Positions 11,101 through 19,737 of a DNA stretch of 64,000 nt are shown here, in pieces (position 1 is the first letter of the stretch; each line of letters opens with the position of its first letter). Below the pieces are notes generated by a model, which saw only the letters and a list, made by a program, of their open reading frames with translations, was not told the origin of the DNA and did no database searches. The stretch lies in NCBI RefSeq assembly GCF_947487515.1, contig NZ_CANKWO010000003.1, positions 575,103 to 639,102 of the forward strand. The letters are read 5' to 3'. The position numbers and the translations under genes are program-made. The DNA is from an uncultured Litoreibacter sp. GTDB lineage: Bacteria > Pseudomonadota > Alphaproteobacteria > Rhodobacterales > Rhodobacteraceae.

Positions 11101-11615
11101 AAGGGGGCCCGTTCGTGGCAACACTTGGGGCGAATATCGCAGGGCGTCAGGACCGCAAATCCGCGCGCGGCAACCGGTTTGCATTTGTGCAAGGCTCTGA
11201 CCCGACGGGTCAGTTCGAGGTGACCGTGTTCTCTGACACGCTAGAGAAATCCGGCGATCACTTGGTCACGGGCGCGAATGTTGTGATGACCGTCGAGGCG
11301 ACCTTGGAGGCGGAACAGCTGAAGTTGCTGTGCCGTGGTGCGCAACCGGTGGATGGGGCCGTGGCCGATGCGGGGTCGCTTGGGTTGAAGATTTTCGTGG
11401 AAGAAGACAGCGCGATCACGGCTATTGCATCCGTGTTGGAGCGATCCGGCCAAGACCCGAAAATCCGCGCGCGCGGGCCGGTGTCTTTGTGCTTGATGTC
11501 GCCCGATCTACCTGGCGAAGTTGAAGTGTCACTCGGCGATCGCTTTGCGGTGAACCCGCAAGTTAAAGGCGCGATCAAATCTCTGGGCGGCGTGGTGATG
11601 GTGGAAGAAATCTAG
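8118..11615 (+). CDS. dnaE: DNA polymerase III alpha subunit
   Basis: This 1165-residue protein is the replicative polymerase catalytic subunit. The N-terminal PHP domain begins at FIHLRTHSEYSLLEGAM. The palm carries PDFDIDFCMDRREEV, with the two catalytic Asp residues at about 395-405, preceded by VGPGRGSGAGSLV. The helix-hairpin-helix and OB-fold regions follow, with FAFVQGSDPTGQFEV near residue 1020. Its length matches type-1 DnaE. I chose ATG at 8118 because MSNSPRFIHLR resembles relatives; a GTG two codons earlier at 8112 also reads in frame. It is divergent from the ArsR gene. Confidence 0.97.
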   Translation: MSNSPRFIHLRTHSEYSLLEGAMRLKKLPGICANGGMPAVALTDTNNMFAALEFSEYASGAGIQPIIGCQVDLTFDKAPQGERARAPAPIVLLAQTEQGYENLMKLNSCLYIDSDGELPQVSVDELDAHNAGLICLTGGPDGPIGRLLQAGQRPKAQDLMDKLALIYADRLYVELQRHPVDGGLPEAEQKSEQGHVEMAYAMGLPLVATNDAYFPKPDMYEAHDALICISEGAYVDQQEGRRRLTPQHYFKSPQEMATLFADLPEALENTVEIAQRCAFKVYKRDPILPKFADDEVVELRRQAQEGLKARLAVIPHAASVEEYEERLEFELGIIEGMGFPGYFLIVADFIKWAKDHHIPVGPGRGSGAGSLVAYALTVTDLDPLRYSLLFERFLNPERVSMPDFDIDFCMDRREEVIRYVQGKYGRDKVGQIITFGALLSKAAVRDVGRVLQMPYGQVDRLSKLIPVEGVKPVSIEKALADEPKLREEAKSEEVVARLLDYGQQVEGLLRNASTHAAGVVIGDRPLDLLVPLYQDPRSDMPATQFNMKWVEQAGLVKFDFLGLKTLTVIQNAIDLITPSRPLHIDAAGETLFDPPEGALNDIGAIPLDDKKSYDLYSAAKTVAVFQVESSGMMDALRRMKPTCIEDIVALVALYRPGPMENIPTYCEVKNGTKELESVHPSIDHILAETQGIIVYQEQVMQIAQVMAGYSLGGADLLRRAMGKKIKEAMDAERPKFEEGAKENGVDAKKAREVFDLLEKFANYGFNKSHAAAYAVVSYQTAWLKANHPVEFMAGVMNCDLHLTDKLAVYFDEITKRMDIEVVPPCVNRSDATFTVKDGCVVYALGGLKNVGVEAMKLFVEGRDGTPFATLFDVARRVDLKRVGKRPLEMLARSGAFDQLDPNRHRVFASLDGLVNYSAAIFEQRNSNQVSLFGEAGDDLPEPRLSPVDDWLPAERLMEEFKAIGFYLSGHPLDDYMLILKRKGAMTLTEIEQRAQGGPFVATLGANIAGRQDRKSARGNRFAFVQGSDPTGQFEVTVFSDTLEKSGDHLVTGANVVMTVEATLEAEQLKLLCRGAQPVDGAVADAGSLGLKIFVEEDSAITAIASVLERSGQDPKIRARGPVSLCLMSPDLPGEVEVSLGDRFAVNPQVKGAIKSLGGVVMVEEI

Positions 11616-11619
11616 CTTT

Positions 11620-11823
11620 CTACCAATGTGGCGGACGTTGATCTGCAAGAACAGCCGTGCCGCCAACGTCCAATTCCTGCTCGGCGGAACGCTGCATCAA
11701 CATTTCGACCCGCCTCAGAAGAGACGCGATTTCGGTTTCCTGACGCGCCACGATGTCGGACATATCCTCGACGGTGCGTGTCAGATGGGCGATTTTCTCT
11801 TCCAGCTGGGTCGTGTCTGTCAT
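11620..11823 (-). CDS. slyX: SlyX family protein
   Basis: This 67-residue protein is almost all predicted coiled coil (LEEKIAHLTRTVEDMSDIVARQ) and ends in the conserved PPHW motif, which identifies the SlyX family. The function of SlyX is unknown. The second of two adjacent ATG codons is chosen because GGAGG lies five bases before it; the first, at 11826, is only two bases away. It is convergent with dnaE, whose stop codon is four bases from this gene's stop, and it is divergent from hisS. Confidence 0.88.
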   Translation of the reverse strand: MTDTTQLEEKIAHLTRTVEDMSDIVARQETEIASLLRRVEMLMQRSAEQELDVGGTAVLADQRPPHW

Positions 11824-11925
11824 CATTGCCTCCGGTTTTCATGTCGCAGATATGGCGCTTTGCTTGCCCCCGCAAGGGCTGCGGGGTAAAGCCTTGGCCA
11901 AACATACCAAGCAGGACAGCGTGTC

Positions 11926-13413
11926 ATGGCCAAAGTCAAAAAGCAGCCCCGCCCGAAGGCCGTCACCCCAAAAGGGTTTCGCGACTACTTTGGCGCAGAA
12001 GTCACGCAGCGCAAAGCGATGCTGGATCAGATATCTGACGTCTACCAGCTTTATGGCTTTGAGGCCCTCGAAAGCAGCGCCGTTGAAACTGTCGAGGCGC
12101 TTGGCAAGTTCCTGCCCGACGTGGATCGCCCCAACGAGGGTGTCTTCGCGTGGCAAGAGGATGAGGACGCCGACTGGCTGGCGTTGCGCTACGATCTGAC
12201 GGCCCCTTTGGCCCGCGTTTATGCGCAATTCCGCAATGATCTGCCCACACCTTACCGCCGCTATGCGATGGGACCGGTTTGGCGCAACGAAAAGCCTGGC
12301 CCCGGCCGGTTCCGCCAGTTCTATCAATGTGATGCGGACACAGTTGGCGCGTCTTCGGTGGCCGCGGACGCGGAGATTTGCGCCATGTTGTCGGATACTT
12401 TGGAGGCCGTTGGCATTCCGCGCGGTGACTACATTGTGCGGGTCAACAACCGCAAGGTTCTGAACGGCGTCATGGAAGTGGCAGGGGTGCTGGACCCAAG
12501 CGATCCGGCCAAATTCATGGACGAACGTGGAATCGTTTTGCGCGCGATCGACAAGCTGGATCGCCTTGGCACAGATGGCGTGCGGGCGCTGCTGGGGGCG
12601 GGGCGCGAAGATGGTAGCGGCGACTTCACCAAAGGCGCGGGTCTCAGCGATGAGCAGGCTGAGATCGTGATGGGCTTCATGCAGGCCAAACGCGATAGCG
12701 GTGGGGCGACCGTTACGCGCCTGAACGAGTTGGTCATCGGCTCCGACACGGGCGTCGCCGGTGTGCAAGAGTTGGAAACCATCGCGGAGCTGATGGCGGC
12801 GCAAGGCTACAACTCGGACCGTATTGAGATTGACCCAAGCGTCGTGCGTGGCCTTGGGTATTACACGGGCCCTGTCTACGAGGCAGAGCTGACGTTTGAG
12901 ATCAACGACGAGAAGGGCCGCCCACGCCAGTTTGGCTCTGTTGCCGGTGGTGGGCGCTATGATGATCTGGTCAAGCGCTTTACCGGTCAAGAAGTGCCAG
13001 CAACGGGGGTGTCCATCGGCGTGGATCGCCTGTTGGCGGCATTGCATGCGAAGGGGCGCATGAACAAAGAAACCGTGGGCCCTGTGATCGTGACAGTAAT
13101 GGATCGGGCGCGCATGGCGCATTATCAAAGCATCGTGAGCGAGCTGCGCAACGCAGGCATCCGCGCGGAGGTCTATTTGGGAAACCCGAAGAACTTTGGC
13201 AACCAGTTGAAATACGCCGACAAGCGGCATTCACCGATTGCGATCATCGAAGGCTCGGACGAGGCAGAGCGCGGGGTGGTGCAGGTCAAGGATCTTGTGT
13301 TGGGCGCAGAGATTGCCAAAACCGCGACGCTTGAAGAATGGAAAGGCCAGCCGGCGCAAAGCGAAGTCGCGCGCGCGGATTTGGTGGCCACGATTAAGAA
13401 GATGTTGAACTGA
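11926..13413 (+). CDS. hisS: Histidyl-tRNA synthetase
   Basis: The 495-residue class II synthetase charges tRNA-His. Class II motif 1 lies in the first 60 residues ([14 protein letters not shown]), motif 2 is [20 protein letters not shown] at about 110, the histidine-specific [11 protein letters not shown] lies at about 308, and motif 3 is [14 protein letters not shown] at about 362. The C-terminal anticodon-binding domain follows. It is followed immediately by hisZ and hisG. The grouping of a tRNA synthetase with its paralog HisZ is common in alphaproteobacteria. ATG at 11926 is the natural start. Confidence 0.97.
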   Translation: MAKVKKQPRPKAVTPKGFRDYFGAEVTQRKAMLDQISDVYQLYGFEALESSAVETVEALGKFLPDVDRPNEGVFAWQEDEDADWLALRYDLTAPLARVYAQFRNDLPTPYRRYAMGPVWRNEKPGPGRFRQFYQCDADTVGASSVAADAEICAMLSDTLEAVGIPRGDYIVRVNNRKVLNGVMEVAGVLDPSDPAKFMDERGIVLRAIDKLDRLGTDGVRALLGAGREDGSGDFTKGAGLSDEQAEIVMGFMQAKRDSGGATVTRLNELVIGSDTGVAGVQELETIAELMAAQGYNSDRIEIDPSVVRGLGYYTGPVYEAELTFEINDEKGRPRQFGSVAGGGRYDDLVKRFTGQEVPATGVSIGVDRLLAALHAKGRMNKETVGPVIVTVMDRARMAHYQSIVSELRNAGIRAEVYLGNPKNFGNQLKYADKRHSPIAIIEGSDEAERGVVQVKDLVLGAEIAKTATLEEWKGQPAQSEVARADLVATIKKMLN

Positions 13414-13414
13414 T

Positions 13415-14446
13415 ATGGACCGCATTCGTCAAGAAACCGAACGGCTGTCGCGCCTGTTTCGGGAAGCCGGTGCCGTTTCGGTCGAAACGTCGGTTTTGCA
13501 ACCTTCGGATACGTTGTTGGACCTGTACGGCGAAGACATTCGTGCGCGGGCCTATGTGACCTCTGACCCAGTTTTGGGCGAACAAATGCTGCGTCCTGAC
13601 TTTACGGTTCCGGTGGTGCAGCAGCATATGAAAGACGGCGCGGAGCCTGCGCGCTATACCTACCAAGGCTTGGTGTTTCGCGCCCAAGAGGCGGGCACGG
13701 GCCGCCCTTCCGAATACACCCAAGTCGGGTATGAGGTTTTCGACCGCGCTGATCCGGCGGGTGCAGATGCGGAAGTTTTCTCCTTGTTTTCAAAGGCATT
13801 AAGCGGGTTTTCGGTGACTGCAGCGACAGGGGACATTGGCATATTGACGGCCGCCGTCTCAGGCCTGTCTACCACCGAACGCCGCCGCGATGCCCTGCTG
13901 CGACACATCTGGCGGCCCGTGAGGTTCCGCGCCCTTCTGGACCGATTTTCGTCGACTTCAACACGAGAGGTTCCTGCCTTTAACTCGGAGGCACCGCAGA
14001 TCGGGCTACGCTCTGCGGTTGAGGTTGAAAGCCGCCTGAGTGCGCTGCGTACTGATGCAGAGTTCGCACCTTTGGAACCATCGGAGTTACAGGCGTTGCA
14101 AGCGATTTTGGACGTCTCGGACGTCGCTCCGAAGGCCTTGGTTGAATTGCGCCAGATTGCGAAGGATTTACCCGCAATCACGCCCGCGCTGGATCAGTTG
14201 GAGACGCGCCTGAGTTCTATGGCGCAGCGGGGCATCGACGTGGATAACCTTAACTTCGCAGGGGCATACGGACGCACAACGATGGAATATTACGACGGTT
14301 TTGTGTTCGGGTTTCACGGTGAGACGGGCGTTCCTGTGGCAACTGGCGGGCGTTATGATGCGCTCACAAAAGTGCTGGGGCAGGGGCGCGAAATTCCTGC
14401 AGTGGGTGGTGTGATCCGCCCCGAATTGCTGGAGGTGTTGGCATGA
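13415..14446 (+). CDS. hisZ: ATP phosphoribosyltransferase regulatory subunit HisZ
   Basis: HisZ is a catalytically inactive HisRS paralog that binds short-form HisG and confers histidine feedback regulation on the first step of histidine synthesis. The 343-residue protein shows HisRS-like motifs (RPDFTVPVVQQHM, RYTYQGLVFR, TGGRYDALTKVLGQG) but lacks the anticodon-binding domain. It begins one base after the hisS stop and ends in an ATGA overlap with hisG, so the three genes should be cotranscribed and hisZ-hisG translationally coupled. That fits the required hetero-octamer stoichiometry known for the family. Confidence 0.95.
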   Translation: MDRIRQETERLSRLFREAGAVSVETSVLQPSDTLLDLYGEDIRARAYVTSDPVLGEQMLRPDFTVPVVQQHMKDGAEPARYTYQGLVFRAQEAGTGRPSEYTQVGYEVFDRADPAGADAEVFSLFSKALSGFSVTAATGDIGILTAAVSGLSTTERRRDALLRHIWRPVRFRALLDRFSSTSTREVPAFNSEAPQIGLRSAVEVESRLSALRTDAEFAPLEPSELQALQAILDVSDVAPKALVELRQIAKDLPAITPALDQLETRLSSMAQRGIDVDNLNFAGAYGRTTMEYYDGFVFGFHGETGVPVATGGRYDALTKVLGQGREIPAVGGVIRPELLEVLA

Positions 14447-15141
14447 TCAAGCTTGGAATCCCCTCCAAAGGTCGTTTGATGGAAGACACATTTGCGTGGT
14501 TTGCCGCGCGCGGTGTGACCTTGGCGCGCACCGGGTCGGATCGTGAATATGCGGCCGAGGTGAAGGGCGTCGAAGGCGTGTCCTTAGTGTTGCTGTCAGC
14601 AGGGGAAATCCCGCGCGAGATGGCAGCAGGCCGCATCCATTTGGGGGTGACGGGTACTGATATGGTGCGCGAGAAAATCTCGCTGTGGGAAGAGAAGATC
14701 GTACCCGTTGCGGAAATGGAATTTGGTTATGCGGACTTGATCATCGCAGTTCCGGACTTTTGGGCAGATGTTGAAACAGTGGGCGATCTTGATGCGGTTG
14801 CTGCAGCGTTTCGCAAAGAACATGGCTTTCGAATGCGAATTGCTACGAAGTACCATCGTTTGGTACGCGAATACCTGCAACGGCAAGGCGTAGCGGATTA
14901 CCAGTTGATTGACAGCCAAGGTGCAACTGAGGGCACTGTCGCAAACCTCACAGCGGAAGCTGTCGCAGATATTACCACCACAGGCGCCACGTTGAAGGCC
15001 AACCACTTGCGTATGTTGTCGGATGGCCCAATTCTGGCATCTCAAGCCACATTGTTTGCAAGTAAGGTCGCGGATTGGTCTGGGTGCGACTTGAACAAGC
15101 TGATGGGTGTCTTGAACCTAGAAAATCCCGATATCAGCTAA
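14443..15141 (+). CDS. hisG: ATP phosphoribosyltransferase catalytic subunit, short form
   Basis: HisG condenses ATP with PRPP, the committed step of histidine synthesis. At 232 residues it is the short form without the C-terminal regulatory domain, consistent with the adjacent hisZ. The PRPP-binding region is present (TTGATLKANHLRMLSDG at about 178-194), as is the N-terminal KLGIPSKGRLMEDT. Its start overlaps the hisZ stop (ATGA), and its 3' end overlaps the convergent DUF1489 gene by 24 bases. Confidence 0.96.
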   Translation: MIKLGIPSKGRLMEDTFAWFAARGVTLARTGSDREYAAEVKGVEGVSLVLLSAGEIPREMAAGRIHLGVTGTDMVREKISLWEEKIVPVAEMEFGYADLIIAVPDFWADVETVGDLDAVAAAFRKEHGFRMRIATKYHRLVREYLQRQGVADYQLIDSQGATEGTVANLTAEAVADITTTGATLKANHLRMLSDGPILASQATLFASKVADWSGCDLNKLMGVLNLENPDIS

Positions 15142-15546
15142 GGCTGCAGACATCTCTGCGGGTAAGGCGTCATCGTTTTCTCGTTGGGCTGTTAGGTCAG
15201 GCGGGCTGTCTTCTGGTTTTAGATATCGCCAACCTTGAAATGGTCGCTTGAGCACAGCTGCTGTTCGAACAATTTCTGGCTCTAAAACAATGGCACAGCG
15301 GCGGATGCCGTCATTTCCAATGACCTCATCCAAACGCAAAACCTTCTGGCGGGCCTGGATGGAGCCCTTGATGACCCAATAAATTGAACCACCGTTCACA
15401 AGCTCTGTTTCGCGTTTGGGCCACATTCTGGTAACATGGCGCGGCAACCCCTCAGGCATTTCGGCGCGGCGCAGCGTTTGCCAATCTTGCAGGTCGGATA
15501 TGCTTTCGGTCCCGACACTTAATTTAACTAGATTGATTTGCGCCAA
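15118..15546 (-). CDS. DUF1489 family protein
   Basis: The 142-residue protein matches the DUF1489 family, which is common in alphaproteobacteria and has no assigned function. Recognisable features are the N-terminal NLVKLSVGTESISDLQDWQ, the RHVTRMWPKR segment and GSIYWVIKG in the middle, and the PFQGWRYLKPEDSPPDL tail. There is no signal peptide or membrane segment. The start appears to be TTG at 15546, as no ATG is available before conserved sequence. It is convergent with hisG (24-base overlap) and divergent from nrdJ. Confidence 0.85.
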   Translation of the reverse strand: MAQINLVKLSVGTESISDLQDWQTLRRAEMPEGLPRHVTRMWPKRETELVNGGSIYWVIKGSIQARQKVLRLDEVIGNDGIRRCAIVLEPEIVRTAAVLKRPFQGWRYLKPEDSPPDLTAQRENDDALPAEMSAALADIGIF

Positions 15547-15629
15547 TTGCCTCGCCCCTTGCCTGTGCTACCTATAGTAACCCCACAACTGCCGACTTCA
15601 ATCCGATTCCCTGCTAAGGACCGACCACT

Positions 15630-17903
15630 ATGACCGCTTTCGCTGCCCCAATCGCCTCGCAAATCTGGGACATGAAATACCGCTTCAAAGAGGCGGATGG
15701 CACCCCGATTGATGCAGAGGTCGAAGACACATGGCGCCGCATTGCCAAGGACTTAGCCAAAGTTGAAAGCGACCCGACCCAATGGGAAGAGGCCTTCTAC
15801 GGCGCCCTGTCAGATTTCAAATACCTGCCCGCTGGCCGAATTATTGCAGGGGCTGGAACAGGGCGTTCGGTCACTTTGTTCAACTGCTTTGTCATGGGAA
15901 CGATCCCCGACAACATGGGCGGTATCTTTGAGATGCTCAAAGAGGCCGCGCTGACGATGCAGCAAGGGGGCGGCATTGGATATGACTTCTCCACGATCCG
16001 GCCCAAGGGCGCGGACGTCAAGGGCGTGGCGGCGGATGCGTCGGGACCTTTGTCGTTCATGGACGTCTGGGACGCGATGTGCCGCACGATTATGTCCGCA
16101 GGGTCACGGCGCGGCGCAATGATGGCGACCATGCGGTGCGACCACCCTGATGTGGAGGCCTTCATTGCCGCCAAGCAGGATGCGGCCCGCTTGCGGATGT
16201 TCAACCTCAGCGTGTTGATCACCGATGACTTCATGGAAGCGGTGAAGGCAGACGGCGAATGGGACTTGGTCTTTGACGGCCAAGTGTACCAAACCGTGCG
16301 CGCGTTGGATCTATGGAACAAAATCATGCGCGGCACCTATGAATATGCCGAGCCCGGGGTGATTTTCATCGACCGGATCAACAAGGCCAACAACCTGTCC
16401 TATGTCGAGCAAATCGCCGCGACCAACCCCTGCGGCGAGCAACCTTTGCCGCCCTATGGCGCGTGTTTGTTGGGCTCCATCAACTTGGCGCGTCTGGTAG
16501 ATCGCCCGTTTGAAGAGGGCGCTGATCTGGACGAAGCCAAACTGGATGCACTGGTGCGCACGGCCGTGCGGATGATGGACAATGTGGTGGATGCGTCGAA
16601 ATTCCCGCTTGAGGCGCAGGCTCGCGAAGCGGCTGCAAAACGCCGGATTGGGTTGGGGGTCACGGGGTTGGCGGATGCGTTGCTGATGGTCGGGTCACGC
16701 TATGGATCCGAAGAGGCGGCGCGTCTGACCGAGCGTTGGCTGCACGCGGTCGCCCGCGCCGCATATCTGGCGTCGGTTGATTTGGCGAAGGAAAAAGGCG
16801 CGTTCCCCTTGTTCGACGCCGAAGCCTATCTGTCCTCCGGCGCGATGCAGGCCATGGACGACGATGTGCGCGAAGCCATCCGCGAACACGGCATCCGCAA
16901 CGCCTTGCTGACATCCATCGCCCCCACTGGCACGATCTCGCTTTACGCGGGCAATGTGTCCTCGGGCATCGAGCCGGTCTTTGCCTATGCCTACACCCGC
17001 AAAGTCTTGCAAAAAGACGGGTCGCGGACCGAGGAAGAGGTCGTCGACTATGCGGTGAACCTGTGGCGCGAGAAATTTGGCGACAAGGAGCTGCCCGATT
17101 ACTTCGTCAATGCACAAACCTTGGCCCCATTGGATCATGTCCGCATGCAGGCGGCGGCACAAAAATGGGTGGATTCGTCCATTTCGAAAACGATCAACTG
17201 CCCGGAAGACATCAGCTTTGACGACTTCAAAGACGTCTATATGGAGGCATGGGATACGGGCTGCAAAGGCTGCACGACGTACCGACCCAATGCCGTAACC
17301 GGCTCTGTTCTGAGCGTATCGGAGACGGCTGAAACCACCCCGTCCGAGCATCCCGAAACCGCCACCGACGGCGACGTTATCTATATGTCCGAACCACTGG
17401 ACCGCCCAAATGAATTGGAAGGCCAGACCTACAAGGTTAAATGGCCCGATAGTGAGCACGCGATCTACATCACCATCAATGACATTATCCTCAACGGCCA
17501 CCGACGCCCCTTCGAGGTGTTCATCAACTCTAAGAACATGGAGCATTTTGCATGGACCGTGGCCTTAACGCGAATGATTTCGGCCGTGTTCCGGCGCGGG
17601 GGCGATGTCTCTTTTGTGGTTGAGGAATTGAAAGCCGTGTTCGATCCGCGTGGGGGCGCTTGGATGCAGGGCAAATACATCCCTTCCATCCTTGCAGCGA
17701 TAGGCGGGGTGATTGAAAAACACATGATCGCAACGGGATTCATCGAAGGCGAAGGCATGGGGCTGAAAACGGACCCTCAAGCGCAGGTCGTGAATTTGTC
17801 TGAAGGGCGAGGTCCGGCTTGCCCAAGCTGCGGTCAGTTCGATCTACGCATGATCGAGGGCTGCATGACTTGTGGGTCATGTGGGCATTCTAAATGCGGA
17901 TAG
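15630..17903 (+). CDS. nrdJ: Adenosylcobalamin-dependent ribonucleotide reductase (class II)
   Basis: The 757-residue enzyme reduces ribonucleotides using adenosylcobalamin, independent of oxygen. The 10-stranded barrel motifs are visible: FNCFVMGTIPDNMGGIFE, GGGIGYDFSTIRPKGADV, NPCGEQPLPPYGACLLGSIN (containing the radical Cys and catalytic Glu), and APTGTISLYAGNVSSGIEP. A C-terminal cysteine-rich tail (CPSCGQF, then CMTCGSCGHSKCG) suits re-reduction of the active site. AAGGA lies nine bases before the ATG. No cobalamin riboswitch fits in the 84-base leader between this gene and DUF1489. Confidence 0.95.
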   Translation: MTAFAAPIASQIWDMKYRFKEADGTPIDAEVEDTWRRIAKDLAKVESDPTQWEEAFYGALSDFKYLPAGRIIAGAGTGRSVTLFNCFVMGTIPDNMGGIFEMLKEAALTMQQGGGIGYDFSTIRPKGADVKGVAADASGPLSFMDVWDAMCRTIMSAGSRRGAMMATMRCDHPDVEAFIAAKQDAARLRMFNLSVLITDDFMEAVKADGEWDLVFDGQVYQTVRALDLWNKIMRGTYEYAEPGVIFIDRINKANNLSYVEQIAATNPCGEQPLPPYGACLLGSINLARLVDRPFEEGADLDEAKLDALVRTAVRMMDNVVDASKFPLEAQAREAAAKRRIGLGVTGLADALLMVGSRYGSEEAARLTERWLHAVARAAYLASVDLAKEKGAFPLFDAEAYLSSGAMQAMDDDVREAIREHGIRNALLTSIAPTGTISLYAGNVSSGIEPVFAYAYTRKVLQKDGSRTEEEVVDYAVNLWREKFGDKELPDYFVNAQTLAPLDHVRMQAAAQKWVDSSISKTINCPEDISFDDFKDVYMEAWDTGCKGCTTYRPNAVTGSVLSVSETAETTPSEHPETATDGDVIYMSEPLDRPNELEGQTYKVKWPDSEHAIYITINDIILNGHRRPFEVFINSKNMEHFAWTVALTRMISAVFRRGGDVSFVVEELKAVFDPRGGAWMQGKYIPSILAAIGGVIEKHMIATGFIEGEGMGLKTDPQAQVVNLSEGRGPACPSCGQFDLRMIEGCMTCGSCGHSKCG

Positions 17904-18028
17904 AAGGCTGTTTAGGGGGAGGCAGATGAAATGGGTCAGCTAACAGGGCCCTTTGGGTCACAAAGCGACCTTTAGAATAGATGCAGGACCAACCCATTTA
18001 TCTAATTTAGTGCATAAATAACAAGAGG

Positions 18029-18274
18029 TTACGCTTTAGTGAGCGTTGCCTCAATTTGGCGGATCAACTCAGTCATTGTCATCTCGAGGCCTTCGCTTAG
18101 GCCATTTATCGTCTCAAGCGTTGGCTGGTGCTTTTTCGTCTCCAAAAGAGATACATATCGCATCGACACATTCGCCCTGTGTGCGAGTTCTTCTTGCGTT
18201 AGCCCAAGCTCCAGTCGACGCTGGCGCACGACAAATGCAAATGAAGTGAGTAACTTATCCGATAGTTCTTCCAT
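18029..18274 (-). CDS. XRE-family helix-turn-helix regulator
   Basis: The 81-residue protein has an HTH_3 domain covering about residues 12-70: RRLELGLTQEELAHRANVSMRYVSLLE, then NGLSEGLEMTMTELI. Small regulators of this kind control restriction-modification, toxin-antitoxin or mobile-element genes. It lies at the left edge of the defence island, divergent from the three-gene set starting at 18514. GTATAC-centred palindromes in the shared upstream region (18313-18320 and 18453-18458) are candidate operators. Its target is not known. Confidence 0.85.
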   Translation of the reverse strand: MEELSDKLLTSFAFVVRQRRLELGLTQEELAHRANVSMRYVSLLETKKHQPTLETINGLSEGLEMTMTELIRQIEATLTKA

Positions 18275-18312
18275 CCTATCGGCATCTTGGGTCTTTACCG
18301 TTTGGTCTATGA

Positions 18313-18458
18313 AGTATACTGTGAATTTGTGTATTTAAGGTGCTCAAATCTGGTGTGATCACATCTCTTCATTGAATCATGTGAAACTGCTTGTGGGCTC
18401 AATTTACGCATATGTGATGTCTGCAATGCCGAGGGCAAAGTGATGAAATTAGGTATAC
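18313..18458. promoter_or_regulatory. Candidate operators between the XRE gene and the 18514 operon
   Basis: In this 239-base divergent intergenic region I see AGTATACT at 18313-18320, the perfect palindrome TGTGATCACA at 18354-18363 and a second GTATAC core at 18453-18458. Palindromes of this size are typical XRE or CRP/Fnr binding sites. No protein has been linked to them, so this is a sequence observation only. Confidence 0.3.
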
Positions 18459-18513
18459 ATACAATCAGTGCTTCTAGGCTGCAAAGTGCGGTCTTCGCTC
18501 AAATAAGATCAGA

Positions 18514-18936
18514 ATGATGGATAAGGTTCCTCCTCAAGCGCTAGATTCTGTAGAATCATTCCGGACGAGATTTACCCCAGTCTTGGCGTTGATGTCGGCT
18601 GCTCAAGATTCGTCCCTAACTGCAAAATCCTTAAGTGAGACTGAGCAGCAGCAGGCATGGGACGTTTTGGTGTCTGTTGTTCCAGAAGTTCTGGCGCAAT
18701 GTTCGGGCATAACGATCCAAACAGACCAAAAGGACACCTTTCTCACACTGGTGCTTTGGGATTTTTTCAATGGGCGTGAGATATGCGTCAGCGTCAACAA
18801 ACGTGGCGGATATAATCTGAGCATCCGATCCGAGGACATACGCTCGATGGAAACACAATTGCCTCTGGATCTGCTCTTTCTAAAATTACTGGCCCTAGAC
18901 TACACCCCCGAAGAACTTCGGGCTCTGACGGGCTGA
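18514..18936 (+). CDS. Hypothetical protein, first gene of a three-gene cassette
   Basis: I do not recognise this 140-residue protein. It is soluble, acidic and mostly helical in appearance, with a middle part rich in beta residues (DTFLTLVLWDFFNGREICVSV) and a helical C-terminus (LPLDLLFLKLLALDYTPEELRAL). It starts MMDKVPP and has no signal peptide. It is followed 20 bases later by a metallophosphoesterase and then by a Phd-type antitoxin gene, so it is probably the first gene of that small operon beside the restriction system. Confidence 0.6.
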   Translation: MMDKVPPQALDSVESFRTRFTPVLALMSAAQDSSLTAKSLSETEQQQAWDVLVSVVPEVLAQCSGITIQTDQKDTFLTLVLWDFFNGREICVSVNKRGGYNLSIRSEDIRSMETQLPLDLLFLKLLALDYTPEELRALTG

Positions 18937-18956
18937 CCAAACCGAGAGAATGTTCA

Positions 18957-19526
18957 ATGACAATCTGGTATACAGCCGACACACATTTCGGCCACGAAAA
19001 TATCATGCGATTTTGTAATCGCCCCTTCGTGTCAGCATCACAGATGGATGCAGCGATGCTGGAAAACATGTGGAAGGTGGTTGGCCCGGAAGACCAGCTT
19101 TGGATTCTGGGCGACTTTGCATTTGGCTCCAGGGCAAAGGACAGCGCTTATGTCGCGCAAATTTTCAATCAGTTGCCAGGAGCGGAACGTCATTTGGTAG
19201 TCGGCAACCACGATCACAAGCCAACGCTCGAACTGCCATGGGATTCAGTCTCTCAATTCGCTGAACTGCGAGACGGGCCTCAGAACCAGCTCAACACTTT
19301 GTGCCATTATCCAATGATTACATGGAACCACGCTCGAAGAGGTGCGCTGCAGTTGTTTGGCCACGTTCACAACAACTGGCGCGGATCGCGCAATTCCGTG
19401 AATGTTGGCGTTGATGTGTGGGACTTCATGCCGATCACCTTTGCCGATATTGCGCGGCGGGCAAAGAAGCTGCCGCCAAACAAACACTGGTGCGATGTCG
19501 AACATGGGGCAGAATCCGGCACATAA
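18957..19526 (+). CDS. Metallophosphoesterase family protein
   Basis: The 189-residue protein has the calcineurin-like phosphoesterase metal-binding motifs in order: D-x-H (TADTHFGHEN, residues about 6-15), GD (ILGDFAFGS, about 50), GNHD (VVGNHDHKP, about 84), H (LCHYPM, about 119) and GHVH (LFGHVHNN, about 138). All dinuclear metal ligands appear to be present, so it should be active on a phosphoester; the substrate is unknown. Small standalone members of this type are often carried on islands and phages. The next gene, a Phd-type antitoxin, starts 19 bases after its stop. Confidence 0.85.
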   Translation: MTIWYTADTHFGHENIMRFCNRPFVSASQMDAAMLENMWKVVGPEDQLWILGDFAFGSRAKDSAYVAQIFNQLPGAERHLVVGNHDHKPTLELPWDSVSQFAELRDGPQNQLNTLCHYPMITWNHARRGALQLFGHVHNNWRGSRNSVNVGVDVWDFMPITFADIARRAKKLPPNKHWCDVEHGAESGT

Positions 19527-19545
19527 TCGGCAGTGAGGCCAAGAT

Positions 19546-19737
19546 ATGAAGAGCTTCTCAACGACCCAATTGAGGCGCAGCACGATGGCGATCCTACAGG
19601 CTGCTCAATGTGAACCTGTCACGCACACCTGGTATGGAAAACCGCGCTTTGTGCTGATGTCGCACGAGCAGTTTGAATCAATACGACGCGCGCTAGACCA
19701 TACCAACATAAATGAGGGTACAGATAGTCAAGGTTGA
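19546..19737 (+). CDS. Phd/YefM-type antitoxin, no partner toxin seen
   Basis: The 63-residue protein resembles the N-terminal DNA-binding half of Phd/YefM antitoxins: it starts MKSFSTTQLRRSTMAILQAA and continues with PVTHTWYGKPRFVLMSHEQFE, the usual strand-helix pattern in which a target gene's 'prevent-host-death' domain ends. The toxin-binding tail is short. No Doc, YoeB or VapC-like gene follows; the next 312 bases are non-coding. It is probably coupled to the metallophosphoesterase gene 19 bases upstream. Confidence 0.75.
   Translation: MKSFSTTQLRRSTMAILQAAQCEPVTHTWYGKPRFVLMSHEQFESIRRALDHTNINEGTDSQG

Noticed and set aside
11839-13230. 463-codon open frame antisense to hisS
   Set aside because: It lies wholly over hisS in a GC-rich region, has no recognisable domains or start signal, and hisS is certain.
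15547-15629. Cobalamin riboswitch before nrdJ
   Set aside because: The gap between DUF1489 and nrdJ is only about 84 bases and has no B12-box-like sequence.
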